Position numbers and translations under genes: made by a program | NCBI GenBank assembly: GCA_002791435.1 | Contig: PFXB01000010.1 | Location: 225-10,709, forward strand | Direction of reading: 5' to 3' | From: a candidate division WWE3 bacterium CG_4_9_14_3_um_filter_43_9 | GTDB taxonomy: Bacteria; Patescibacteriota; CPR3; GCA-002780085 | DNA length: 10,485 bases | Shown here: piece by piece, positions 1 through 5,811 of the stretch | Position numbering within the stretch: the first letter of the stretch is position 1 | Layout of the letters: each line of letters opens with the position of its first letter | Notes under the pieces: model-generated | What the model was told of the DNA's origin: nothing | Databases searched by the model: none | The model's input: only the letters and a program-made list of their open reading frames with translations

Positions 1-61
1 TGGTCTGACCTTCAGGCGGACTTGGATTAGGGAAGCGGAGGAAAAAAGGGGGTTTAATCTA
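1..61 (+). promoter_or_regulatory. Leader and ribosome binding site of rpsB
   Basis: This short stretch ends in purine-rich sequence with two Shine-Dalgarno-like runs, GGAGG at 37-41 and GGGGG at 48-52, the second 9 nt before the ATG. A 6-bp hairpin can form at 3-17 (GTCTGA paired with TCAGGC through one G-U pair, loop CCT). It could be the end of an upstream gene (one frame stops with TAG at 28-30) or part of an S2 leader. The promoter itself is outside the window. The frame of rpsB is open to the window edge, so the ATG at 62 is chosen from homology and the binding site. Confidence 0.45.
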
Positions 62-1006
62 ATGTCTCAACTTACTCTGCAAGGTCTTTTGGAAGCCGGT
101 TCCCATTTTGGGCATCAAACCAAACGCTGGGATCCCAAAATGAAATCTCACATTTTCACCCAACGCAACGGAATTCACATCATTGATCTTGAGTCAACCT
201 TAAAAATGGCTGACGAAGCCGCTGTGTTTGTCAAAAAATTGGCAACTGAGGGAAAAACTTTGCTTTTTGTTGGTACCAAACGCCAGGCCCGGGAAATTAT
301 TAAAACCGAAGCTAAAAAATGCGGCTGCATGTATATCAACGAGAGATGGGTTGGCGGGCTTTTAACCAACTTTGATTCGGTGAGAAAGGTTATTGATAAA
401 TATAACGAGATGATTACGGTCAGCAAAGGGGAAGAGTTCGGTAAACTGACCAAAAAAGAACAGTCTCTCTTTCAAAAGGATTTTTCCCGTCTGGATAAAA
501 GCGTCGGTGGAATCAGGGAACTTAAAAGATTGCCTGACGCCCTGTTTATTTTGGATGTCAAGCGGGAGAAGATTGCCGTCACAGAAGCGAAAAAAGTCAG
601 CCTTCCCATAGTTGCCATTTGTGATACCAATTCAAACCCGGAATTGGTTGACTATCCGATTCCTGGCAACGACGATGGCCTAAAATCGATTCAACTCTTT
701 GTATCCTTTATGGCTGACGTTTACCTGGCGGGTAGAAAAGAAGGTCCGCAAGAGGCGGGGCAAAAACCGACTCAGCCGGCGGAAAATGGCGAAAAAAAGG
801 TTGAGGAAAAAGCCCCGGCCGCTAAACTAAAATCTATTAAAGTTGGTATGCAAGCAGACGACAGTTTAAAATCCTCAGATTTGCCGGGAAAGACTGTTAA
901 AATTCTCAAGGAAGAAAAGATTGAAGTTAAACCTAAAAAGATTACCAAAGGACAAGTTTTAGAAGTCGAAGGATTGGGGAAAATTACCTTAGAGGACGAA
1001 AAATGA
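62..1006 (+). CDS. rpsB: 30S ribosomal protein S2 with C-terminal extension
   Basis: Ribosomal protein S2 of the small subunit; it binds 16S rRNA late in assembly and is needed for S1/mRNA placement in other bacteria. The first ~224 residues are a full S2: the N-terminal GSHFGHQTKRWDPKM segment, the NGIHIIDL strand, the FVGTKRQA motif and the NERWVGGLLTNF motif are all present, and DVKREKIAVTEA and ICDTNSNP follow in the right order. The protein is 314 aa against roughly 240 in E. coli. The extra ~90 residues start with a Pro/Glu/Lys/Ala-rich linker (about 225-258) and end in a charged segment with VKILKEEKIEV and VEGLGKITLED. The latter resembles a worn helix-hairpin-helix or RNA polymerase alpha-CTD-like tail; that is my inference. 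First gene of the rpsB-tsf-frr-rseP operon; its TGA stop overlaps the ATG of tsf by 4 nt. Confidence 0.97.
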   Translation: MSQLTLQGLLEAGSHFGHQTKRWDPKMKSHIFTQRNGIHIIDLESTLKMADEAAVFVKKLATEGKTLLFVGTKRQAREIIKTEAKKCGCMYINERWVGGLLTNFDSVRKVIDKYNEMITVSKGEEFGKLTKKEQSLFQKDFSRLDKSVGGIRELKRLPDALFILDVKREKIAVTEAKKVSLPIVAICDTNSNPELVDYPIPGNDDGLKSIQLFVSFMADVYLAGRKEGPQEAGQKPTQPAENGEKKVEEKAPAAKLKSIKVGMQADDSLKSSDLPGKTVKILKEEKIEVKPKKITKGQVLEVEGLGKITLEDEK

Positions 1007-1464
1007 AAATAAAAATAGAAATGATTAAAAAGTTGCGCGAAGAGATAGGCGCCGGAGTGGTGGAAGCTAAAAAAGCCTTGGAGGAATTCTCCGGCGATTA
1101 TCAGAAAGCCAAGGAATTTTTACAGAAAAAGGGATTGGTGAAAGTTTCCGAACGTAAAGAAAGAGAAACCTTGGAAGGCATCATCGAAGCTTATATCCAC
1201 TCTGACAAAAAGACCGGAGTTTTAGTGGAAATCTTATGCGAGACCGATTTTGTCTCCCGCAACAGCCAGTTTCAGGCTCTGGCTCATGAAATTGCCATGC
1301 AAGTGGCAGCCATGAATCCAAAAAATCAAGACGAACTTTTAAACCAAGCCTGGATCAAGGATGAAAAAGTCACCATCGATGGTTTAATTAAGAATTTGGC
1401 CGCTAAAGTAGGCGAAAACATAACTTTAAAAAGGTTTATCCGTTTTAAACTGGCGGAGGACTAA
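1003..1464 (+). CDS. tsf: Elongation factor Ts, compact form
   Basis: EF-Ts, the nucleotide exchange factor that releases GDP from EF-Tu in the cytoplasm. The N-terminal UBA-like helical domain (about residues 1-45) carries the GAGVVEAKKAL signature, and the EF-Tu-contacting TDFV motif is at residues 81-84 (CETDFVSRNSQF context). The C-terminal GENITLKRFIRF segment matches the family's end. At 153 aa it is much shorter than E. coli EF-Ts (283 aa) and nearer to the short Thermus-type protein: after EIAMQVAAMNP the chain runs almost directly to the closing segment, so most of the second core/dimerisation region is missing. The start ATG overlaps the rpsB stop (ATGA) and has AGAGGA 6 nt upstream, suggesting translational coupling. 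No frameshift is seen; the shortness looks native. Confidence 0.96.
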   Translation: MKIKIEMIKKLREEIGAGVVEAKKALEEFSGDYQKAKEFLQKKGLVKVSERKERETLEGIIEAYIHSDKKTGVLVEILCETDFVSRNSQFQALAHEIAMQVAAMNPKNQDELLNQAWIKDEKVTIDGLIKNLAAKVGENITLKRFIRFKLAED

Positions 1465-1465
1465 A

Positions 1466-2023
1466 ATGTCAGAGCGAACTCTTAAAAACTTTCAAGAAAA
1501 GTCAGGCAAAACCCTCGATTATCTAAGGGAAAAGCTCAAGAAATTAAGAACAGGCCGGGCTAATCCTTCCTTGGTGGAGGATCTGGCGGTTGCGGCTTAT
1601 GGGAGCAAAATGGAGCTTAAAAATCTGGCCACTATTAATGTTACCGAGCCGCGTCTCATTGTCATTCAGCCTTGGGATCAAAGTGTTATTCCCACAATCG
1701 AGAAAGCTATCTTAACTTCAAATTTAAATTTAACCCCGCAAACCGACAAAGAAATAATTAGGATTACCATTCCTCAGTTGACGACCGAAAGACGACAGGA
1801 TCTTGTCAAAGTTTTAAGATCCGAACTTGAAGAAACGCGGGTGAGAGTGCGGGGGTTCAGACGAGAAGCCATAGAGATGTTGGAACAAGAGAAAAAAAGC
1901 GGAGAAATCTCTGAGGACTTGGAAAGACGCCTTAAAAATGATTTACAGAGAATGGTTGAAAAGATGAATGAAGAAATAGAACAGATTGGCAAACACAAAG
2001 AACAAGAGCTAAACGAGGTATAA
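1466..2023 (+). CDS. frr: Ribosome recycling factor
   Basis: RRF, which with EF-G splits the post-termination ribosome into subunits. Its 185 aa equals the usual family length. Key stretches are visible: LKKLRTGRANPSLVEDL at the end of the first long helix, EPRLIVIQPWD, the IEKAILTSNLNL helix with the following PQTDKEIIRITIPQLTTERR hinge, then the long charged C-terminal helices (RGFRREAIEMLEQ, SGEISEDLERRLKNDLQ) that complete the three-helix bundle. The start follows tsf after a single base, with GGAGGA 5 nt upstream inside the end of tsf. In most bacteria pyrH lies between tsf and frr; it is absent here. Confidence 0.97.
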   Translation: MSERTLKNFQEKSGKTLDYLREKLKKLRTGRANPSLVEDLAVAAYGSKMELKNLATINVTEPRLIVIQPWDQSVIPTIEKAILTSNLNLTPQTDKEIIRITIPQLTTERRQDLVKVLRSELEETRVRVRGFRREAIEMLEQEKKSGEISEDLERRLKNDLQRMVEKMNEEIEQIGKHKEQELNEV

Positions 2024-2026
2024 AAG

Positions 2027-3082
2027 ATGATTCTGGCAATCTTAGTCATAATTTTTGTTTTAGGAATTTTGATTCTAGCGCATGAGTTTGGTCATTTTGT
2101 AGCGGCTAAGCTTTCTGGCGTTCGCGTTGAAGAGTTCGGATTGGGAATGTTTGTCAAACTGTGGAGCGTTAAAAAAGGTGAAACGGAATACAGCGTCAAT
2201 GCCATTCCGATCGGTGGTTTTGTCAAAATCACGGGTGAGGATGAGGCAGTGAAAGGTGACAAACGGAGTTTTAGCGAAAAATCCCCTTGGCAGCAAATTT
2301 TCATTCTAGGATCGGGTGTGTTTATGAATTTGGTTGTGGCTCTCTTGATTTTCATTATCACTTTTTGGGTGGGAATGCCAATTTGGGGAACACGGGTTAA
2401 AATTACCAAGGTTGGCGCCGATACCCCGGCAGCGCAAGCAGGCCTTGCCGCATCTGACGTCATCCTCAAAATAGGCGATCAAAAAGTCGAAAGCTCGCAG
2501 GATTTGGTTTTTTACACCCAAGCGCATCTGGACCAAAACGCCATTTTAACCATTCAGAGAGATGGCAATAACATCGAAAGCAGTATCTTCCTGAGAGCCA
2601 ATCCGCCTTCAGGACAGGGGGCAATGGGAATTGAGTCGCAAACTGAGGTTTACGTTGCCGCTTACAGTCAGAACTCCTTTTTGGAAGGAATTAAAAAGGG
2701 ATGCCAAACTACTTTTGAAACTGCGGGAACCATTGCCCAGGGAATGTATTTTCTTTTCCGGGATTTGATTATTCATCAGAAAGCTCCGGCTGATGTGGCT
2801 GGGCCGGTTGGCATCGGACAGATCGTTTTCGAACTTTTGAAATTCGGGATCAGGCCGGTTTTACAATTTGCCGGAATCATAAGTCTTAACCTACTTTTTA
2901 TCAATTTGCTGCCTATTCCGGCCATTGACGGGGGAAGAATACTGTTTGTGGCAATAGAGGCTATTACTCGCCGTAAAATTCCGTCAAAGGTCAACCGTTG
3001 GGCAAATGCAACCGGCATGGTTTTGGTTTTGATTCTGATGGTAGTTATTACGTTTCACGATATTGTGCGGCTGTTTGATTAG
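2027..3082 (+). CDS. rseP: Site-2 intramembrane zinc metalloprotease (RseP/RasP family)
   Basis: Polytopic membrane protease of the S2P family, which cleaves transmembrane segments of anti-sigma factors or leftover signal peptides in other bacteria. The first hydrophobic helix contains the zinc-binding HEFGH (residues 19-23), followed by EEFGLG and PIGGFVKITGED, which are typical for the family. A second membrane segment lies near residues 95-115, then a single PDZ domain (about 124-185; AAQAGLAASDVILKIGDQKV). The third zinc ligand is in the NLLPIPAIDGGRI motif (Asp 301), and a final hydrophobic helix ends the protein. At 351 aa with one PDZ domain it resembles Bacillus RasP more than the two-PDZ E. 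coli RseP. It starts 3 nt after frr with GAGGT 7 nt upstream. Its substrate cannot be told from this window. Confidence 0.95.
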   Translation: MILAILVIIFVLGILILAHEFGHFVAAKLSGVRVEEFGLGMFVKLWSVKKGETEYSVNAIPIGGFVKITGEDEAVKGDKRSFSEKSPWQQIFILGSGVFMNLVVALLIFIITFWVGMPIWGTRVKITKVGADTPAAQAGLAASDVILKIGDQKVESSQDLVFYTQAHLDQNAILTIQRDGNNIESSIFLRANPPSGQGAMGIESQTEVYVAAYSQNSFLEGIKKGCQTTFETAGTIAQGMYFLFRDLIIHQKAPADVAGPVGIGQIVFELLKFGIRPVLQFAGIISLNLLFINLLPIPAIDGGRILFVAIEAITRRKIPSKVNRWANATGMVLVLILMVVITFHDIVRLFD

Positions 3083-3260
3083 GAAACATCATAAAAAATT
3101 CTAAATCCTAAGTTCTAAGTTCCCTGCCTGCGGCAGGCAGGCAAACAAATTCTAAGTTTTAAAATTCTAAACATTTGGTGCCTAGGATTTAGAATTTAAA
3201 GCTTATTTGGAGCTTGGTGCTTAGAATTTAGTGCTTTAAATTTAGAGCTTTAAACCACCG
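3083..3260. repeat. Repeat-rich spacer with inverted arms and a GC palindrome
   Basis: This AT-rich spacer is made of variants of the words TTCTAA, TTTAGAATTT and GCTT. A perfect 15-bp inverted repeat joins 3096-3110 (AAATTCTAAATCCTA) with 3183-3197. Between the arms sits a near-perfect palindrome at 3123-3141, CCTGCCTGC-G-GCAGGCAGG. Further worn copies of the right arm follow (TTAGAATTTA at 3221-3230, TTTAAATTTAGAG near 3235-3247). No coding region was seen and I found no convincing promoter. It looks like an accumulated intergenic repeat rather than a terminator, because no T run follows the hairpin. Confidence 0.7.
3123..3141. repeat. GC-rich palindrome
   Basis: Two 9-bp arms, CCTGCCTGC and GCAGGCAGG, separated by one G, make a near-perfect palindrome in an otherwise AT-rich spacer. 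It has no T run after it, so it is not a standard terminator on the + strand. It may be a separate small mobile or structural repeat inserted in the larger inverted repeat. Confidence 0.7.
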
Positions 3261-3734
3261 ATGTTGTCAATTAAAAGATTAACTACATTCAGACAAAGCG
3301 CCAAGAGAAGCCACCAAAAAATCGTGCTGGTTTCCGGCTGTTTTGACCTTCTACATATTGGCCACTTAAGATTTCTCAAAGAGGCGAAAAAAAAGGGTGA
3401 TTTGCTGGCGGTGGCGGTCTTAAGCGACGATTTTGTCAGAGACAGAAAAGGAGCTGGAAGGCCGATTTTCGATGCGAAAGAAAGACTAGAAATGATCCAA
3501 GGCCTGAAGGTGGTTGATTTGGCAATTGTCATATCTTTTGACGAGGTAGAAGAATTATTGCGATTGTTACAGCCTAACGGGTATGTCGTTGGGGGTGATC
3601 GGAAAAAGCAGACCATTCCCGAAGAAAAGTTTTTGCAAAAGTTCAAAATTCCCTCTCGTTTTACCAAAAGACACGGCGATCGATCGACAACCAAGCTTAT
3701 ACCCAAATTACTCCAATCTGCAAAAAATTTTTAA
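3261..3734 (+). CDS. Cytidylyltransferase-fold nucleotidyltransferase, RfaE/HldE C-terminal type
   Basis: A nucleotidyltransferase that would join a nucleotide to a phosphorylated sugar or alcohol. The HxGH-type signature GCFDLLHIGH is at residues 26-35, followed by HLRFLKEAKKKGDLLAVAVLSDD, which matches the family core. GRPIFDAKERLEMIQGLKVVD (67-86) and VVGGD (109-113) fit HldE C-terminal ADP-heptose synthase domains, and RSTTKL (141-146) corresponds to the nucleotide-contacting RSTT-type motif. The length, 157 aa, fits a single stand-alone domain. The substrate is open: heptose-1-phosphate, glycerol-3-phosphate or another sugar phosphate are all possible. No Shine-Dalgarno precedes the ATG; the in-frame TAG at 3243-3245 makes this ATG the first possible one, and a start closer to KIVLVSGCFD is not excluded. 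It stands alone between two repeat-bearing spacers. Confidence 0.88.
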   Translation: MLSIKRLTTFRQSAKRSHQKIVLVSGCFDLLHIGHLRFLKEAKKKGDLLAVAVLSDDFVRDRKGAGRPIFDAKERLEMIQGLKVVDLAIVISFDEVEELLRLLQPNGYVVGGDRKKQTIPEEKFLQKFKIPSRFTKRHGDRSTTKLIPKLLQSAKNF

Positions 3735-3753
3735 GAAATATGCTGTAATTTGG

Positions 3754-3769
3754 TCCGCCAGCTGGCGGA
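3754..3769. repeat. 16-bp palindrome TCCGCCAGCTGGCGGA, copy 1
   Basis: A perfect 16-bp palindrome located 7 bp upstream of the -35 box proposed for proS. An identical copy is at 9088-9103, and related forms are at 9117-9133 and 5625-5640. It could form a hairpin at the 3' end of the nucleotidyltransferase mRNA, but the following sequence (TACAACTTTTACA) holds only a weak T run, so I do not call it a terminator. Confidence 0.85.
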
Positions 3770-3776
3770 TACAACT

Positions 3777-3811
3777 TTTACATTTTCAAGGAAGCTGAGT
3801 ATATAACTCAG
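3777..3811 (+). promoter_or_regulatory. Predicted promoter of proS with a dyad over the -10 box
   Basis: TTTACA (3777-3782) and TATATA (3800-3805) are separated by 17 bp, a good sigma-70 type match. The -10 box sits in a perfect dyad, CTGAGT-ATATA-ACTCAG (3795-3811), which could serve as an operator or form a short hairpin at the 5' end of the transcript. The predicted transcript would begin near 3812 and have a leader of about 35 nt. It is inferred from sequence only. Confidence 0.6.
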
Positions 3812-3836
3812 ATTGACAGAATTCGAAATTGACAAA

Positions 3837-3841
3837 AGGAG
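3837..3841 (+). promoter_or_regulatory. Ribosome binding site deciding the proS start
   Basis: AGGAG lies 5 nt before the ATG at 3847. An in-frame TTG at 3829 would extend the protein by six residues, but the binding site would then fall inside the coding region and the family usually begins at the MRYxKLFGKTLR-type segment, so the ATG is preferred. Confidence 0.8.
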
Positions 3842-3846
3842 TCGCT

Positions 3847-5547
3847 ATGCGCTATGCAAAATTATTTGGAAAAACTTTGCGGGCAGTCGGAAGGGAAATT
3901 CAGACTTCTTCCCACCGCTTTCTTTTACAAGCCGGATATATTCGGGAAAGCAGCGCCGGTCGCTATTTTTTCTTGCCGCTAGGATTGCGGGTTCACGAAA
4001 AAATTCAAAAAATTATCGAAGAAGAAATGGATTCTGCCGGAGCACAGAGAATGGTTACGCCAGTTCTGCATCCCATAGAGCTTTGGCAGGAAACTAATCG
4101 CAACCAGGCGGTCGGCTTTGAGTTAACCAAAGTCCGCGATCGTCGGGGAGCAGAGTTTGCTTTGGGGGGAACGGCTGAGGAGATGTTTGTGGATGTGGTG
4201 AGGAAATTCAGGCTTTCTTACAAAGATTTGCCTCTCAACCTCTATCAATTTTCGCCAAAGTTCAGAGATGAGCTGCGGGCTCGGGGAGGCTTGCTGCGCG
4301 TTTTCGAATTTACCATGAAAGACGCCTATTCCTTTGATCGCAATGAGGCGGAATTTAAAAAAGTGTATGAGAAAATGAAAAAAACTTATTCGCACATCTT
4401 TGAAAGAATGGGGCTTAAAACTGAAGTGGTCTTAGCTGACAACGGTTATATCGGCGGCGATTATTGCCATGAGTTTGTGGTGGAGTCGCCGGCGGGGGAG
4501 TCAAATTACTTTGTTTCAGAAGATGGGGAGTACATTGCCCACGAAGAGATCGCCGAATTTCAGCGAGAACCGGAAAATCCTGGAGAAAAGGAAAAACCTT
4601 TCGAGATTGCAGTACAGCCACAGTGGGTGCAAACCATGGAGGATAACGTCAAGCATTATAAATTGCCCCAAAGCCGTTTTTTAAAAAATGTCGTTTACAA
4701 GACTCAGGCGGGAAAAATCGTCATCGGCGTCATCCGCGGCGATTTAGAGGTTAATCCGGTGAAACTGCGTCGCGCCCTAAAATTAGAAGCCCCCCTGCTC
4801 GAAGCGACGGAGGCGGATTTAAAAAAGATAGGCACCAAGCCCGGCTACGTTCATTCCTGGGGGCACAAAGGTGTAACTTATATCGGCGACCTGTCGCTTA
4901 CAACCGTCAGGAATTTTATCGGTGGGCAAAAAGAAGATGAAACTGACTCGAAGAATGTCAATTATGGGCGCGATTTTAAATGCGATTTGGCTGATATTGC
5001 TGCGGCCCAACCTGGATTTTTAGCCGCCAACGGAAGCCGACTGGTAGGCAAAAGCGGGATTGAGGTCGGTAATATCTTTCAGCTGGGGCACTATTACAGT
5101 CAGAAGATGAAAGGGGCTAATTTCATTGATGAAGATGGCAAAGAGAAACCTTATTATATGGGTTGTTACGGGATCGGTTTAGGCCGCACCATGGCGGCTA
5201 TCGTGGAAAAATATCATGACGAAAAGGGGATAATCTGGCCGGAGAGCGTTGCGCCTTTTCAAGTCCATCTTTTAAGTTTGAATTTAAATGACGCGCAAGT
5301 TTTGGCGCAAAGCGAGAGAATTTATAAAATGCTGACCGAGGCCGGGATCGAAGTTTTGTACGATGATCGTAAGGAGAGTGCGGGAGTCAAGTTTGCCGAC
5401 GCAGATTTAATCGGGATTCAGTGGCGAGCGGTGGTTAGTCGAAAAATGGCGGATCAAAAAACAGTGGAAATCAAAAAGAGAGACAGTTTAAAAGCAGAGC
5501 AGATAGGGATAGATAAATTGCTTAATAAGTTAAAAGTTAAAGGGTGA
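3847..5547 (+). CDS. proS: Prolyl-tRNA synthetase, bacterial type with editing domain
   Basis: Class II synthetase that charges tRNA-Pro with proline in the cytoplasm. From the ATG at 3847 it has 566 aa, usual for the bacterial form. Motif 1 lies in the RYFFLPLGLRVHEKI...EEMDSAGAQRMVTPVL region, motif 2 is FRDELRARGG (139-148) followed by FTMKDAYSFD, and motif 3 is MGCYGIGLGRTMA (438-450). Between motifs 2 and 3 lies the INS editing domain (about 225-400), which clears Ala-tRNA-Pro. The segment VVYKTQAGK holds a lysine at ~285 at the place of the family's catalytic Lys, and VIRGDLEVNPVKL follows as expected. The C-terminal anticodon-binding domain shows LYDDRKESAGVKFADADLIG. A promoter and a good ribosome binding site directly precede the gene, so it is probably transcribed separately from the rpsB operon. 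In Firmicutes proS follows rseP; here one gene and repeats intervene. Confidence 0.97.
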   Translation: MRYAKLFGKTLRAVGREIQTSSHRFLLQAGYIRESSAGRYFFLPLGLRVHEKIQKIIEEEMDSAGAQRMVTPVLHPIELWQETNRNQAVGFELTKVRDRRGAEFALGGTAEEMFVDVVRKFRLSYKDLPLNLYQFSPKFRDELRARGGLLRVFEFTMKDAYSFDRNEAEFKKVYEKMKKTYSHIFERMGLKTEVVLADNGYIGGDYCHEFVVESPAGESNYFVSEDGEYIAHEEIAEFQREPENPGEKEKPFEIAVQPQWVQTMEDNVKHYKLPQSRFLKNVVYKTQAGKIVIGVIRGDLEVNPVKLRRALKLEAPLLEATEADLKKIGTKPGYVHSWGHKGVTYIGDLSLTTVRNFIGGQKEDETDSKNVNYGRDFKCDLADIAAAQPGFLAANGSRLVGKSGIEVGNIFQLGHYYSQKMKGANFIDEDGKEKPYYMGCYGIGLGRTMAAIVEKYHDEKGIIWPESVAPFQVHLLSLNLNDAQVLAQSERIYKMLTEAGIEVLYDDRKESAGVKFADADLIGIQWRAVVSRKMADQKTVEIKKRDSLKAEQIGIDKLLNKLKVKG

Positions 5548-5577
5548 AAGTCAAAATAAGGTGGTTTTCCATAAAAG

Positions 5578-5663
5578 TCGAACAATAAGATTCGAACAAT
5601 AATTATTATGCTTCGACTAAGTGACCCGCCAGTTGGTGGGGAACGTATGGAGAAGTACAACTA
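5578..5663. repeat. Dispersed repeat, copy A (upstream of rpsU)
   Basis: This segment shares three blocks, in the same order and orientation, with copy B at 7026-7081: TCGAACAATAATT (5592-5604), CTTCGACT (5611-5618) and ATGGAGAAGTACAACTA (5647-5663). TCGAACAATA also occurs in tandem at 5578-5587. Between the last two blocks copy A has 28 nt where copy B has 13; the extra material includes the G-U-tolerant palindrome at 5625-5640. It lies between proS and the rpsU promoter and has no coding capacity that I recognise. Confidence 0.8.
5625..5640. repeat. Nested palindrome CCCGCCAGTTGGTGGG
   Basis: This 16-nt element resembles TCCGCCAGCTGGCGGA at 3754 and 9088 but has diverged. As + strand RNA all eight base pairs can still form, two of them G-U. 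It sits inside repeat copy A at a place where copy B lacks it, so it looks like a small element inserted into another repeat. Confidence 0.55.
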
Positions 5664-5696
5664 AAACGTCAAAATTAGAAATTAAAGAAATTCGAC

Positions 5697-5725
5697 TTGT
5701 TGAATTTTAAGCGAGGTTGTATACT
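5697..5725 (+). promoter_or_regulatory. Predicted promoter of rpsU
   Basis: TTGTTG (5697-5702) and TATACT (5720-5725) are 17 bp apart. The -10 box runs into ACTCAGTTTG, close to the ACTCAGATTG found after the -10 region of proS. Transcription would begin near 5732 and give a leader of about 75 nt before rpsU. The call is from consensus match only. Confidence 0.55.
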
Positions 5726-5790
5726 CAGTTTGTTAGTTTTTGTAAAATAAATCTATAAAAATGCCATTGGGAAGGTTACCAAAGCAAAAA

Positions 5791-5811
5791 AGGGGGTGTT
5801 GATATGCAATG
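5791..5811 (+). promoter_or_regulatory. Shine-Dalgarno of rpsU with two candidate ATGs
   Basis: AGGGGGTG starting at 5791 is a strong purine-rich binding site. Its spacing is about 7 nt to an out-of-frame ATG at 5804 and about 12 nt to the rpsU ATG at 5809. The ATG at 5804 opens a nine-codon ORF (MQWGQLKRP, stop TAA at 5831-5833) overlapping the start of rpsU. The S21 frame has a TGA stop at 5800-5802, so 5809 is its first possible ATG. Confidence 0.6.

Noticed and set aside
1..30. Tail of an upstream gene ending in TAG at 28-30
   Set aside because: Nine codons are too few to recognise any protein; it may be real but cannot be supported.
3242..3706. Reverse-strand ORF of 154 aa opposite the nucleotidyltransferase
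   Set aside because: The + strand frame carries the full GCFDLLHIGH and RSTTKL motifs; the reverse frame has no recognisable family and is a shadow.
3829..3846. TTG start for proS six codons upstream of the ATG
   Set aside because: It would place the AGGAG binding site inside the coding region; homologues begin at the MRYAKLFGKTLR-like segment.
3829..3858. Second proS promoter TTGACA (3829-3834) with TATGCA (3853-3858)
   Set aside because: The spacing of 18 bp is allowed but the -10 lies within the coding region, so the transcript would lack the start codon.
3813..4097. A + strand ORF of 94 aa overlapping the start of proS
   Set aside because: It is out of frame with proS, whose motifs cover the same bases, and it lacks its own binding site.
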